A program made the position numbers and the translations under genes. Of a stretch of 64,000 nt of DNA, positions 23,351 to 35,972 are shown in pieces (the first letter of the stretch is position 1; each line of letters opens with the position of its first letter). The notes under the pieces were generated by a model. The model saw only the letters and a list, made by a program, of their open reading frames with translations, had not been told where the DNA came from and did not search any database. Origin of the DNA: Porogramme epimiltina (Eukaryota; Basidiomycota; Agaricomycetes; Polyporales; Polyporaceae); assembly GCA_900155495.1 (NCBI GenBank), contig FTLJ01000249.1:1-64000 (forward strand), written 5' to 3'.

Positions 23351-24428
23351 GCTGAGCAAACCACAGGGAAGACGAAAGGAAACCCAACATGCTGGCCTTC
23401 AAATTAAGCAGTTAAGAGCTGCGCGGTTTGACCGGTAGTCTGTAGAAGTAGAACAATGATAAAATTCATGATACTTGACCGCAAGACGACAGATGGAGAT
23501 GTATCGAAGACCCGTACCCCTTTGACGTGATGGTGCCGGACAAGCCGGGCTTATTGGCGGTGTTCGAATGCTCGGAGAATGATGGCGCTGGTGATAGCGG
23601 AGATTGAACATAGGTTGTCGAAGTAAAAGGACATATAGTATTTTGACACTCCGACTATATGTTGTTCCGAGAAAACACCGCTTGAAATGGTTCACAGAAG
23701 ATCATGGTACGCTTCTATGGGCATTGAAAGTGTGATTTTGCTCGGGAGGAGTGGAGAGGAGTTAAATAGAGGGACGCGTATTATAGTAACCGTTGGCGGT
23801 ATCACATTAATCATGAGGTGATCTCGATTCTAAGTCGCTCCTCGGTGCAGCATCGGCTCGGATGTCGGAGACCCTAGGTTTTTGGGCCATATCATGAATA
23901 TAGCAAGGACGTAGGACGAGGCGCCGGCAGCGTTGGTGGTGTTTTGTATCCCGATAGCCTCCTGTCCACCCGAGCACCATGCCTCCTATTATTAGACACT
24001 CACTATCAGAAGGTGGATGGACGCCGAGCTGCGAAGGGCAGCGTCCCGGTGAGAGCGGCGAGTGGAAGATTTGATAGTGCGCAGTCCCTGATACAGCCGT
24101 GCTTTACCCCCGGCGATTATCCAATGAGAATACATGGTCCACGTAGCCTCGAGTCGTACTAGATGAAGTGGAAAAGGCATGATATTCCAAGAAACGGACG
24201 ATAACACAATCGAGAAGATGCCAAGTTGGGATACGACCGGTTTACACTACTACACTAGCCCGTAGTGACTAGGTATGGTAAAGATACTAACTGCCTCCAC
24301 ATATCATCACATTCCTTTTTGCACTACCACAATAGGATTGCAGGATGACCCGCCCGCGTTGATATCCATCATGGTTACGGTGTTGGGAGCGTTAATTTGT
24401 AATGGAAGGCTCTGAAGGTACAGTGTGA
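23351..24428. other. Intergenic between two tandem DUF6534 genes
   Basis: Contains the upstream region of the 23350 gene. Open frames such as 23399-23695 minus and 23944-24162 plus show no family resemblance and are probably chance. Confidence 0.5.
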
Positions 24429-26559
24429 TCAGTGACTTGTCTGGAATGTCACCGAAGAATATGTACGTTTCAGGTAATGCACCTGTTGAATTGCGGGGCG
24501 CGCCTCCGGCTCTTCAGACATGCCGAAAACGAAGCTGATGTCGTTGCGTGCGCAGAGAGGTTCTCTGAGAGACGAGCGCGTGTTCAGGCTTCAGGAGAAG
24601 AGAGACAAGTTATTTGAACTACTTCGTACAAAGTTAGATGAGCACTCACGCGAACAGTAGCGTGTTGGCATACACTTAGATACCTGTTAGCCGCAAATTA
24701 TGTCGAGATAGTTCCACTCCTTACATCTCGTAGCAAGAATGGAAACCATCACCCAAAGGAGATTATTGGGGCCGAGAATCCCCTAATAGGGCCGACCAAC
24801 GAGTCAGTGATTATTTCTACTGTGTTATAAGAGAGGTACACTTACGAGGAGGAAGTAAAGCATGGTGGCGACGCTGGAGATCAACGTCAATTTGCATCCA
24901 TAGAATTAGAAGCAGACACGTACGTTGTAAGAAGACCTCAATCGGTTTTAATACTTGTAGTAAACCGAAGTTCAGACGGGATGCCATATGGCTTACCTGT
25001 ACTAATGGTATATAGTACTAATGTATTGATCATTGTATCCGTCCTGTGTATGTTTGCCTGAACTCGATAGATGTGTTTTCGTTCCAATACACTACGACAA
25101 ACCTGTGATATCCAGTGCGACTCTTGTGAAGGGCTACTACGAGCACCCCTGTGAGGAGTGTGTCTGCTATAATCGCCATGCCGGCTCCCGTGAAGAGGAG
25201 CCACTGTTGTCAGGTGTATGAGATGGGTACTAGCGAAGCGAAGGATCATGGTACAGACCCACTTACTGTCTTATGTGCAGCAGACGCGAATGTCTGCAAG
25301 ACGACGCTACAGATGCACAAGATCAGCCCCGTAAGAGCTAAATATTAAAACGTACGTACATCTCTGTCGAAGAAGCTGAACATTGCCGCATTCCAGATAT
25401 CAGATGTATTGCAAGAGTCGCTTGAGAGGGAGTGTCGTACATACCTGACCATAAAGCTGTGGTAGACATTTCGGTCATATGTCATCAGTTCGAGGGCAGG
25501 GGATGGACCACCGCACCTAACTCTCCAAAGAGGAGTGTGATCTAAGTACTTGTGACATGAGCTTCCATTCTAAGATAACGATTAACTTACTGCAACGATG
25601 ACCAATGGCCTATATTGAACTCCAACTGATGGGCGCACCGGTGGCGACAGTGAATATGTGTGGAAAGGTGAGGTGCGTGGTTCTCACATATGAAAACTCG
25701 ACGTGCAAAGAAGCTAACGGTGGGTGAGTTATCCCTCGAATATATGGTAGGAGGTAACGAGTGACCTTTGGGATACTATGACGATAAGGGCCTGCGTATC
25801 AAAGCCATTCGTTACCTTTTTAGTCAGTAGAGTAGGCGTGTCCTCCAAGAACTCACTGTTGAGATTGGAATACCCTTGAAGGACCTAAAATATAATGTTG
25901 TACGCAACGGATGAAGATTGTAGAGGTGCAAGAAGAATCAGGACGATCGCTCACCATGATCCTGAGAGCAACGCTTCCGGTTCCGAGTAAGATGTCACCA
26001 GGTAATAGTAGCTTTCGATTGAGGACATAAGTCTCACAGAACAACAGTGAAGATCTCCCGTGTCTTGCGTGAGAAACTCACCAAATGTGACAGCACATCG
26101 CACAGTGAGCCGTCTCAAGAAGCCTAGGTGCCGTTATATTATGAACATACTTATAAGTATACTTGAGTTTGATATGCTAACAGTGTAAACAGCACCTAAG
26201 TAGAATGGAAGCCATGAGGATACTACCACTCTGATCTCCGCTATATAGAGGGATTTCCAAGGCAAAACTCACTATGGTTTTGATCCAGATCTTGTCGGAA
26301 GGATACCTTCTATAGTACCGATAGCATTGGCCGGCAGCAATTCCGTATAACCTGCTCAGAGAGATACGGATGAGCGCTAAATATAGGAGTCGGAGCTGCG
26401 AAAATGTGTTACTGACACAAGACTAATGCAAGTTCCCAATAGCACAGCGCCAAAGGTGGTGTCCAATGATGGCGTATCGATGGAAAGACGTGCCGGGACG
26501 TTAGTGTGCCGAAGTGAGGGAGAGACAGAAGGACTGGACAAGGTCATTCGAGTATGCAT
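24429..26559 (-). CDS. DUF6534 family seven-transmembrane protein
   Basis: The first exon contains DTPSLDTTFGAVLLGTCISL. Translation could begin at 26559 or at the second in-frame ATG, 26547, which gives an N-terminus more like its relatives. Exon 2 gives LYGIAAGQCYRYYRRYPSD (about 26310). Others are WLLFTGAGMAIIADTLLTGV with LHKSRTG (about 25160), LGPNNLLWVMVSILATR (about 24750) and VYANTLLFA (about 24665). The tail exon LNTRSSLREPLCARNDIS ends at a TGA at 24429-24431. The family landmarks are in order. Some middle introns were not resolved, so a frameshift there cannot be excluded. Function unknown. Confidence 0.72.
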
Positions 26560-28299
26560 CCGGGATCAAATGAGGGGTGGTGTTGAAGACTGGCCCTACT
26601 TTACTAGTACTACTTGCCATTATGTAACGCGTTCAATGACTCCACGATGATTTCCGCAGCGCGCGCATTCGCTGCGCGGAAACGGGGTTCCCAAGAGACA
26701 TCTAAAAGATGGGAAGCCCTGTTTCTGTGTTAGGATGCTAGCCCTAAATGTTCGCACCTCAATCTGTCAGGTAAAACTTAAGTAGCCCCACGCGCACAGG
26801 TTGGAACAATGATGTTACTGCGGTAGTACTGTCTCCGGTGTGGAGCCGTTGGTGGGTCGTTTACGTAACAGACAGCGAGGTATGAGGAAGTCACTTGAGC
26901 TTCAGCATGAGCCTTCAGTATGTAGGCGTTGGAAGATCGCAGGACGTCGGGTGATCAGTGATCACAGCGTCCCAGAAATGTCGAACGTCTGTACGGTGGT
27001 GAGGGCGCGGGACGCGCTTGAGTCACGTGAATTGACTTAGGGCCGGCTCATTCGCGTCGCGCTTACTACGCGGGTCTGAGTGCGACCATCTGACTGTGAG
27101 TCACCCCAGCCTAGTATCGCTTCATATCTTTACTGTGGCAGGGAACTACTAAGTATGCTGTATCCTCTCTGCGTTTTCTTTTCGCAGATTCGCAGTTATC
27201 GGTGAATGGCTGTGTTAGTAGCGATGTCCCTGATGGTGAGCCTCCCTGCCACATCATAGCACGACCACATTGAACGTTGACATATTGAACGTTGGTATAT
27301 ATAAGACATCTGCATTGTTTTTTAAAGTAACGCAAGAGACGCTACTCAGCATGCAATCTGCACGCCTTTGGCTTGGCGCGGAGTGCCGTGGCAACATCGG
27401 GGTACGGTCCTCGGGACCGATGTCAGCCTGGGTTCAGTAAAGCTCCCAGATTGTAAATCTCGGCCGGTACCGGGCAGGAAGTAAGGATGTGGGAGCCCAC
27501 TATGTCTATCATGAGCTTATCAACTAACGAGGGTTAGTATGGTGGACATTTTAGGACACCCCACCGGTCACCAAAATCGTGGTACGCGTGATCACTTCGT
27601 GGGATCGCAGAAGTTCAGGTATGTTGCTGCGTTTCCGGCTCTTTAAATCCTCAATGCATCCCGTGTATTTTCCAGCTGGGGAGCCTACACTACTATGATG
27701 CTGGGGCGATGTGCATGAACCCTCCCACTGCGCCGCGGGTACAATTTCGCCATGCGGCCGAGATACTGCGCTTGGTGAGTATTGTCATACCTCAAATGCG
27801 CTCGTGAGACAAACTGCGAGAAGCTCACTTCCGCTTACAGACGCCCTAGTTTATAGTCGCTCCCGTCCACTCGGCGATGTCGTACCCGGTGCCAAGGGCT
27901 GAGAAGGGACATTCCACGGTGATAAGGCGGCTAGGTCCTTGTTTGGGTCGCACAATGTACTTGTTCCGTTGACTGTACGTTCCTCATCATCAAAGCATCA
28001 ACTTTCACCCCCTAAACATACTGAGATGTGGGTACAGGTCGTAGGCAGGAGGAGGAAGTACAATGCGTTGTGGTTGGCATGAAACGGCTACCCGCCTACA
28101 ACTGCGACCACTTTCTCGCGCTGGGACCACGGATGTGACTTCGGTGGCGCCTTCTAGACGGAACAGGGTTCTTCCCCACCTGTATTCTGTGGGAGAGAGA
28201 CACTGTGTTGGTTTCGTGCGGTAACGTTATATGTGGGGGTCCCCGCTCTCTCAAGTTTCTTCCGCCCCGCTCCCTCCTCGCCACCACCCTGTGTTCACA
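26560..28299. other. Long intergenic stretch, divergent DUF6534 upstream regions
   Basis: Separates two divergently oriented DUF6534 genes. Open frames up to about 74 codons have no recognisable features. An imperfect GC-rich inverted repeat (TTCCGCAGCG .. GCTGCGCGGAA) lies near 26652-26681 just upstream of the minus-strand gene. No RNA gene was recognised. Confidence 0.45.
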
Positions 28300-30569
28300 A
28301 TGTCAGCCAACGATACGGCGGCGGCCACTGACCCTTCTGCGACGGTCCCTTCGCTTGACTCGACTTTCGGTTCTATCCTCGTCTGCACGTACATTGGGTT
28401 CATGTACGTCCCGATTTATATCTCCGTGTACCCTTCTGCTCACGCGACCACAGGCTTTACGGCCTGACGGTACATCAGACGTATCGCTACTTCTGCATGT
28501 ACAGACATGACATCCATTGGATAAAGATGACGGTAAGTACGCCAGACCTTCTATAGCCCGTAGAGCTGACCCGGCACTGTTCAGGTGATTTCTTTGCTGT
28601 ACGTCGTCACGCGAGCGGATGTAGTGCGAACAAGGCTCATGTGTTGATTATAAACAACAGATGTGCCGACACGGCTCACTTGATTCTATATGCGCACGCT
28701 TCGTATGTCCGCCCCATGATTGCTCCCTGACTCCGGCGGACATTAACGTCATACCGCAGCTATTATTACCTCATCACGAGCTACTCCGACCCGGACAACC
28801 TCGAGTATGGTACTTGGTAAGGTTTCCTTCCCTCAGTAGGATGTCGTCTAATTTCAGTTATAGGTCGATGCGGGTGTGCACATTCTGGATGTTCACACAA
28901 TATGTCGTACTGACGTGGCAATGTTCAAGTTGTCCCCTGGTTCAGCGGTAAGAATAAACTCGACGACGTTCCTGCACACACTCACGGCTGTAGCGTTAGG
29001 CCGTGGTTATTCTCATCGCTCAAGGGTAAGTTTCCGTCCGGCGATTCAAATGACCCAGCTGACGCACTATATACAATAGGTTCTATATGAGGAGGGTGTA
29101 TAGAAGTACGTACCTGCCCCTCTCACATGTGAGAACGTGAACCTCATGGAGCCCGTCAGTTGGGCCACCTTACAGGCATCTTCTTGCGCTTGCTGTGAGC
29201 ACTCAGTCGAGCGACGGAGAGGTTCAAGCTCATGTGTTTCCAGTGCACAACGATGATCATCTCTGGTGGTGCGTATAATCTCATTTGGACGACCCATACC
29301 CCTGCTCAGGTGATCCGTTCGTGAACAGCTTTTGCCGTAGGTACGTGCTAAGACGCATCTCTAAGGCCAATACCGCTTGGACTCACAGATAATGCAGCTG
29401 CTACCGTCGAGGCGTAAGTACCATGGGTTGAATCTAAAGAGATTGACAACTGAGAGGCGTATTATAGCTGGAAGAAGGCAACGTTTGAGGATTGGGAGAG
29501 CTCAGCCGTGAGCTCATCGCATTGACTCACTTGTTCCTTAGCTTGAGATCTTGATGTGTCTGTTACGCCAGTGGCTTACCTCCGTGGCGTTTGCCTGCGC
29601 TGTAGGGACCGACGTTGTGCTTACAGGGAGCTTAATTGTCTTCCTTAGACGTAGCCGGACAGGCTTTGAACGGTGAGAGCCAAATACCGCTTTCGATTAT
29701 TCGGAAAGTGAACCACCACCCTAGTACGGACACTCTCCTTAACACCTTGGTCGTGTACACAATCAACACTGGTACGTCTCCCTGCACAGCTTGTTGTCCT
29801 GATTGGCCCCCGTTGACCACTTGCTTTCCTAGGACTACTCACGAGGTCAGTGGGCAACGCTACATGCGCTCCATCTATGAGCCAACATGCTATGTTACAC
29901 AGCACTCTGAGTATAGCGTGCATGGCTTTCGTAAGTGATCCATGATAATGAAACTTCAAATCTGAAGAGGGGGTTTCGTAGGCACTTGCTCAACCAAATG
30001 GCATGATATACACAGCGATTAGCGTGCCTGCCACGAAATGTGAGCCCAGCCGCACGACTTACTGATTGTTCTCCACGGTCTGACTGCAACCTAAGCGTAC
30101 GCAAACTCGGTCCTAGCCGTGTATGCATTCTGCTAGCGTTGGCGTGTGGAACGTGCTGACTGTTGATCCTAGCTTGAACTCGCGGCGCTCACTCAAGGAC
30201 GTGTCGGTGTCGGAGACGCCGTATGATTTCGGTTCATTCGGGATGAGCGCTGTGCAATTCGGCCAAGGTTCTCGCTTCGTCAGTACGCGCAGAGCAACGG
30301 GAGGCTTTCTCACCCCGGTGAGCGTCTGGAGCGCTGGCGATTGGGCAGTAGACGTCGGAATACTAATCTTGTGGTGTCAGCCGTCGAACATCATACAGGG
30401 GAAGACGGAAGAGCTTTCGATGCCCGCCTCGACCCGAGGGCGCTCGCGTGGACGCACGACGGATGGGGGGTATGGTATTAGCATGAAGACGTGGCAGTAT
30501 GAGAAGTCCGAGACGAGCCTGCCAACGACTCGGCATTCGATGCGGCACGAGGATTTGCCTGTTGCGTGA
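28300..30569 (+). CDS. DUF6534 family seven-transmembrane protein
   Basis: Opens at 28300 with MSANDTAAATDPSATVPSLD, then STFGSILVCTYIGF. Spliced blocks in order are LYGLTVHQTYRYFCMYRHD (about 28455), VISLLCADTAHLILYAHA, YYYLITSYSDPDNLEYGTW (about 28765), WLTSVAFACAVGTDVVLTG with LRRSRTGFER (about 29575-29680), TDTLLNTLVVYTINTG (about 29730), ALAQPNGMIYTAISVPATK (about 29990) and AYANSVLAV (about 30080). The tail exon starts LNSRRSLKDVSVSETPYD and continues FGSFGMSAVQFG. A 63-base intron (30318-30380) in the tail is phase 0 and free of stops. The frame ends at 30569. Closest relative in the window is the gene at 61945-63983, which shares the ALAQP..MIY block and the FGxxGMSxxQ tail motif. Reads as intact; function unknown. 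Confidence 0.8.
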
Positions 30570-31403
30570 TAGAGAGGGTAGTGAGGGCCATTTGCCACGC
30601 TTTGTACCATATGCGTTGTTGCTACATGTATGTCCGAGACGACCTATTGATGATATAGAATACCTCGTTGATTGATTGATTCTGAGGTCAATGGGCAGCA
30701 GTGCCTGTGGGAGAGACGCGCTCTATAAACATTATACTTACTCTTATAACATATATGATGGCAGTAACTACAGCTGGTAGTGATAAGCGGAGCATATGGC
30801 CTTTACTTACCGGCGGCGCATATTCCACCCTACTTATCTTCTGTTGAAAACCTCCCTCTCACTCTGCCCACGGGCTTCCTCTCGACTGTCTATTTCTTAC
30901 TGGACTGATTTCCTCCTGAAATGCGTCTACTGAATGAACAGTCCTAAGACTAGCCTCAAATTTCAGTCGACAAGCCCCGGCACCCCACTTGCCTCCCGAC
31001 GCCCATCGCCTCTCCCTCGAGTGTCGAAGTATGTGTGTTAAGATTCACTTGCGCATTCTTTTACTTACATAGGCTGTATAGGCCTTATGTGGACCTCCGT
31101 GAAGCATGGTTTTCAATACTTCTCAGTGCTTGAAGATGGATGAGTGGGCGTAGGGCTTGTGGGAAAGACCGTGTCAGGTGTGTCCTTGATATCCAGTTTC
31201 TGCTCTCAAACCCAGCTTGGCATACGGGGGGAAGGGCCTGGGGAGCATATCTATACCTTCCCTCTTTCTATTTCATCATGCTGTGGTGGTACGTTCCAGG
31301 CGGATGCGGTGCCCTACTTACATATCATCTCGGTGATGATCATGAAAATATGCATGCGAACTCGCTCTTCCCGAGTCCTCCTGTCAACCATAACTTTGTG
31401 TTG
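30570..31403. other. Intergenic, no gene recognised
   Basis: Lies between the DUF6534 gene and the P450. A short (GATT)n run occurs at about 30671-30682. Open frames at 31140-31427 carry no recognisable domain. Confidence 0.5.
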
Positions 31404-31410
31404 TATATAG
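31404..31410 (+). promoter_or_regulatory. TATA-like element before P450-1
   Basis: TATATAG about 65-70 bases upstream of the P450 start at 31475, a typical distance for TATA-containing fungal promoters. Confidence 0.4.
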
Positions 31411-31474
31411 ACTCCGCATCCGAATAGACCATTTCATCGTATCCCAGCCCCGCCTCTGCGAGTCGCATCCCAAC

Positions 31475-33912
31475 ATGCCCCTTTCTGACAACCTTCCACA
31501 GCTCGCCTTGGTTTCCGTTGCCCTGTATGTCGCCTGGGTCATTCTGCGCCCATTTGTAGTGAAGTCGCCTGTCCACAACATTCCCGGCCCTCCTGCACGC
31601 TCTTGGATTGGAGGCAAGCCCCATTTTTCCACCCGCCCGCCCAGGGTTCTAAAAGATACCGCAGGAAACCTCCCCCAGCTGCTATCACCCCGCGATTCAT
31701 GGACCTGGCGGGACGAAATTGCGCGCGATTATGGGAGAGTAGCTCTTTTGCATGGGCAATTCGGGGTATGTACCCTTGCCCGGTTTACTCGAAGACCTCT
31801 AATCCATTCCTCAGGGCACCATGGTGTACACATATGACCCTCGAGCGTTCCAGTCCATCTTCATCAAAGAGCATGACATATACGAAGAATCGTTAACGTA
31901 CATCCCATGTCCGTCTGCTCTCCGATATCACTAACGCTGCGCTGCGCAGGACCATGCGTATGATGCTCGGCCCAGGTCTCTTGGGGACAGGAGGTGCGTG
32001 ATTTGACCATCTCAGTTTGTGAGAACAAACGTCATGACAGTGTTCCGAACATTACCAGGCGCACAGCACAAGCGGCAGCGCAAAATGCTCAATCCGGTCT
32101 TTTCAGCAAAGCATCTCCGTGAGATGATGCCGTTGTTCTACCAGGTCGTACACAAGGTGCGCCGTCCGTCTCATAGCCCCTCTCCTTCCACGTTCTTCTG
32201 TGCCTCGCGCGGAGCAATCATAGGGCTTCTCGGGTTCACATAGCGGAGCTGATGTTGATGCTCATTGACATCCTTGCAGGCGCGCGATGCCATCATGGCG
32301 CGCGTACTCGCCGCAGCCGCCATTTCCGGCCCGGGCGCGGCGAAGGAGGGTATTGAGCTCGATATGCTCTCCTGGATGGGGCGGACTACGCTAGAAGTGC
32401 TGGGCCAGGCGGGCCTAGGGTACTCATTTGACCCCCTCATCGAAGATCGTCCTGATGAGTTCGCGAACGCCGTCAAAGACTTCTTGTATGCACTTCTCTC
32501 TTTATCTCTGCTAAATTAATGTTTGTTGACATGGTTGTTTCGGTCTGTTCAGCCCGCAACTCGCAAATACAATCGTTCTCCGCACCATCCTTCTTCCGCT
32601 CATTCGCTCGCAGTTGGGTAGTGCCGCGCTCCGCCGGCGTATCGTGGAGCTGACACCGCTGAAGACGGTGCAGCGCCTCCGCGAGGTGGCCGATGACTTA
32701 CATAACCGGTCTGTGCTCATCTTCAACGAGAAGAAGGCAGCGTTGGAGGGGGGAGATGAGGCGCTGAAACAGCAGATCGGGGAGGGACGCGATGTCATGA
32801 GCATCCTACGTGAGTAGAGCCTCGGTGCTGTTATCCAGTTGTGATGCTAACGACCCATTGTTGCATGCAGTAAGAGAAAATATGCATGCTTCGGAAGCGG
32901 ACAAGCTTCCTGACGACGAACTCATCGCTCAGGTGTCGTGCGTCTACAATCTTACTGCCCCTTTGACCGGGTCCTAACGAAGTGTGTCTTTTAGCACCAT
33001 GACCCTAGCCGGCATGGACACCACGGCGAACTCGCTTGCTCGCGTCCTAGAGCTACTTGCGGACCACCCTGATGCTCAGGAGAAGCTGCGCGAGGAAATT
33101 CTAGGCGCAGTGGAGGCAGCAGGTAGCAACACAGTTGACTACGAAACGCTCATGGCACTGCCGTATCTCGACGCAGTCTGTCGAGAAACCCTCCGTGTGT
33201 GAGTATACTTACCCGCTTCTGTATTTACCCTAAGCTAATCACCATTGTAGTAACCCTGGTGTATCCCTACTCGCAAGAGAGTCAGTATTTGGAAGTCCTT
33301 CTCGCTACAAACACCCTGCTCACCTATGCTTCAGTCTTGCACAGGACACTGTCCTACCGCTCCTTGACCCACTAAGTCTCCGAGATGGCACTTCCGCGTC
33401 GACCCTCCCCATGCCCAAGGGCACGCGTGTCGTCCTCGACGTTGCCGCGTGCAACCGCGACCCGGCGCTCTGGGGACCCGACGCAGCGGAGTGGAGGCCC
33501 ACGCGTTGGCTTGAGCCGCTCCCTCGCGCGCTTGAAGATGCACGGGTCCCCGGCGTGTACTCGCACATGATGACGTTTATCGCAGGGCCCAAGGCGTGCA
33601 TGTGCGTGATCTTGCGTTCCTCTCGCTCTGTACCCCTGACTTACCATCTCCATGATGTGTTCACAGCGGGTTCAAGTTCGCACAGGTTGAGATCAGTACG
33701 TATCCGCGTGGCTGTCGTGTCTATTTTTGTGCTCACGTTTGATTCCCCCACCAGAAACCGTGCTCTTTGTGCTCTTGCAACATTTCCGCTTCGAGCCGTC
33801 TGGGAAACCCATCTCGTGGAACTATGCGGGGGTACAGTACCCCACAGTGCGTGGCCAGTCGGCGGGAGATGCGCCAGAGCTGCCTCTCAAAGTGATAGCG
33901 TTGCATCCCTAA
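31475..33912 (+). CDS. Cytochrome P450 monooxygenase (P450-1)
   Basis: A haem-thiolate monooxygenase anchored in the ER, needing P450 reductase; its substrate cannot be told from sequence. An N-terminal membrane segment (LALVSVALYVAWVILRPF) leads to the Pro-rich hinge NIPGPPARSWIGG. The exon near 32050 has HKRQRKMLNPVFSAKHLREM, the C-helix (here KRQRK). Later blocks are STMTLAGMDTTANSLARVL (about 32990, I-helix with AGxDT), YLDAVCRETLR (ExxR), PMPKGTRVVLDVAACNRDP and EWRPTRWLEPLP (PERF region). The haem loop FIAGPKACIG is split by an intron inside the Ile codon at about 33609. The gene ends VIALHP at 33912. All catalytic motifs are present and roughly 11-12 exons are needed. The late blocks resemble basidiomycete CYP5150-like enzymes, a tentative assignment. 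Confidence 0.9.
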
Positions 33913-34802
33913 GTAGAATGCGGTTGGCAATGTATATACTAGAGGCTTGCTGGGAGATGGATTCTGTATATATATATATTATATATTATCTCGGAGCAGG
34001 TGGAGTTCCGATCAAGGCTCCAGCGTAATCTGCCTGTCTCGAGACGCTTTGCGCACCATAGAGGAGTAGATAAATGAGTTTGCGATAGTAGTACACGTCT
34101 ATAAGGGAATAAATAATAGCAAACCAGTGTGTACAAGGGACGCTGCGCGGGGATTGGTCGGGTTTTACAAGTCGCGGATATTGGATACACGGTAGTGAGA
34201 CAAGGGCGGTGTGAGAGAGTGGAAAGAGGTGCGGAATAACGAGCGGCGTGGGAGAGGGAAGGGGTCGCTATAGTCCGAAAGAGGGTGGAGAGAACACGAT
34301 TGTTTGGTAGCATAAACCAAAGATCGTCAGAAGAGAAGCGTCGAGCAAAACGAGCGACATCAGCACTACAGCTGGAGCGAAGCCGGGATAACCTCTGGCA
34401 GCAATGCGCAGCCTGGCGGGGTCGGGAAAACGTGTCCCAAAATGGCAGGGCTGAGAGGAAGGTGCACTCTACGCAAAGCGTCCGCTGATTACTGCTTCCT
34501 TGCCCTTCTGAGTGTGCGGGTATGTGTCCTTGAGTATCGGCGAACGTCTTGCGCGAGAAGACCCCACGGCACGGTAAGATGCGCGGGGCCCGGCGCAGAC
34601 GTTAGTGGGCCTTGATCGCCGTGGCCCCGCTAGACGCGCGCACGACGGGTCGGTGGAAGAGAAGCCCCGCCGCCGAGGAAGGATGCGTCTTCGCAGGAAG
34701 CACAGGGACCAGGACCGCCTCCGTCGTGTGTAAGCATTCTGGCAGAGCGTGCGAGTGCGACGCGAGCGCGAGCATCTGTGGACAAACGTTGACGGAGCCG
34801 CG
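33913..34802. other. Intergenic between convergent genes
   Basis: Holds the 3' flanks of P450-1 and of the unknown minus-strand gene. An AT dinucleotide-rich run lies at 33966-33989. No supported gene. Confidence 0.5.
33966..33989. repeat. (TA)n-rich simple repeat
   Basis: A run of alternating T and A with two interruptions just after the P450-1 stop codon, probably in its 3' untranslated region or just beyond. Confidence 0.85.
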
Positions 34803-35972
34803 TCAGGCCCGAACTCTAACCCAGACCATCACTGCGCGCGGGGGGAAACGCACCTTCCGCCTGAGCGCGTCAACCTCGGCATGCAGAGCCGCTGCGCGCT
34901 CTTCCGCCGCATGGCGCGCGGTGCGCTCGTGCTCCGCCTCGACGAGCGCGGCGACGTACACCGCGCGCTCGTCACGGAAGCGCCGGAGCGCGCGTGTGAG
35001 GCGCGCCTCCACGTCTGCGAGCTTACTCGCGAACGCGTCGCGCAAGCGTAGGTGCTCTGCGTGCACGTCCACGTCCTTCATGACGTCGAAGAAGAACGCG
35101 AAGCGGCCCGCGCGCGGGGGTTGTGTGGCGCGCGGGTGCTCCTCGTCGTCCGTGGCGTATTCCTCCGTATCGCTGTCCGAGTCGGGCGCGAAGGACTTGC
35201 AAGGGTCGGAGAAGATGTAGGGATAGGGAGGCTTCTCGCGGGGTTTGAGGTCGGGGCCGGGGCTTAGGCCAATGCCGTGCGCTGGGTCGATGGTGAGCCC
35301 GAGGGCGTGCCCGCCGATTCGCGCTAGCTTCCATCCAAACTCTAGGGCGCTTGTGAAGGAAAAGCAAGAGCGGTTCTTGGGGCGAGGGTTCTTTGGCTTG
35401 GTGGCGTATACCGGGGGAGGGTGCGGTTGGAGGAAGCGGTAGATCATGGCAGAGTACCAATAGCACTGGTGGTATACGAGGTGGTACATCGGCGCCGCCT
35501 CCGAGAGCACGAGCGCTGCCGCGATGAGCCGATGGATAGGCTGTGGTGGGTACAACTCGGCGGTGTGAATCGCATGTTGCGCGAGCTCGTCGTATGCACC
35601 GGGGTCGTAGACGTGGCAGCGGTCGGCGGCGGGGATCTTCGAAGGCAATGTCGCGTGTGAGCCGCCCGCGAGCATAAGGAAGAGCCCGTCGAAGCCGTGA
35701 GTCGTCGTGAGCTGGATGGTGCGGTCGGCCATGATGACGCCGACATCGGTGCGGGAAGGATCGTCCACGCGCGCGACGTGTGCGAGGAGGTATTCGTGCC
35801 CGGCTACCTCATGCGCCCTCTTGCAGAAGGTGATTTTGTGGATGACATACTGGCCCAGGTTGCGGGAGGCATAGTGCTCGCAGTAGTCGTGCAGGAGGTG
35901 CTGAAACGTGATGAGGACTTCCTTTTCGCCATTGGTGATAAGCTGGCAAAGCTTGGGGGAGGGGGTGGACAT
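34803..35972 (-). CDS. Hypothetical protein with C-terminal coiled coil
   Basis: An uninterrupted 389-codon frame starting MSTPSPKLCQLITNGEKEV, and the only sizeable gene here that needs no intron. I do not recognise the family. The N-terminal two-thirds looks globular, with several His/Cys/Tyr-rich patches (FQHLLHDYCEHYASRNLGQY, MYHLVYHQCYWYSAMIYRFL). A Pro-rich segment and an acidic patch (DSDSDTEEYATDDEEH, about residue 280) follow. The last about 90 residues are strongly alpha-helical and charged with heptad-like spacing (ASKLADVEARLTRALRRFRD, EHERTARHAAEERAAALHAE), suggesting a coiled coil. There is no signal peptide or membrane segment. It lies convergent to P450-1 and tandem with the DUF6534 gene. 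GC-rich coding pattern and length support a real gene. Confidence 0.7.
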   Translation of the reverse strand: MSTPSPKLCQLITNGEKEVLITFQHLLHDYCEHYASRNLGQYVIHKITFCKRAHEVAGHEYLLAHVARVDDPSRTDVGVIMADRTIQLTTTHGFDGLFLMLAGGSHATLPSKIPAADRCHVYDPGAYDELAQHAIHTAELYPPQPIHRLIAAALVLSEAAPMYHLVYHQCYWYSAMIYRFLQPHPPPVYATKPKNPRPKNRSCFSFTSALEFGWKLARIGGHALGLTIDPAHGIGLSPGPDLKPREKPPYPYIFSDPCKSFAPDSDSDTEEYATDDEEHPRATQPPRAGRFAFFFDVMKDVDVHAEHLRLRDAFASKLADVEARLTRALRRFRDERAVYVAALVEAEHERTARHAAEERAAALHAEVDALRRKVRFPPRAVMVWVRVRA

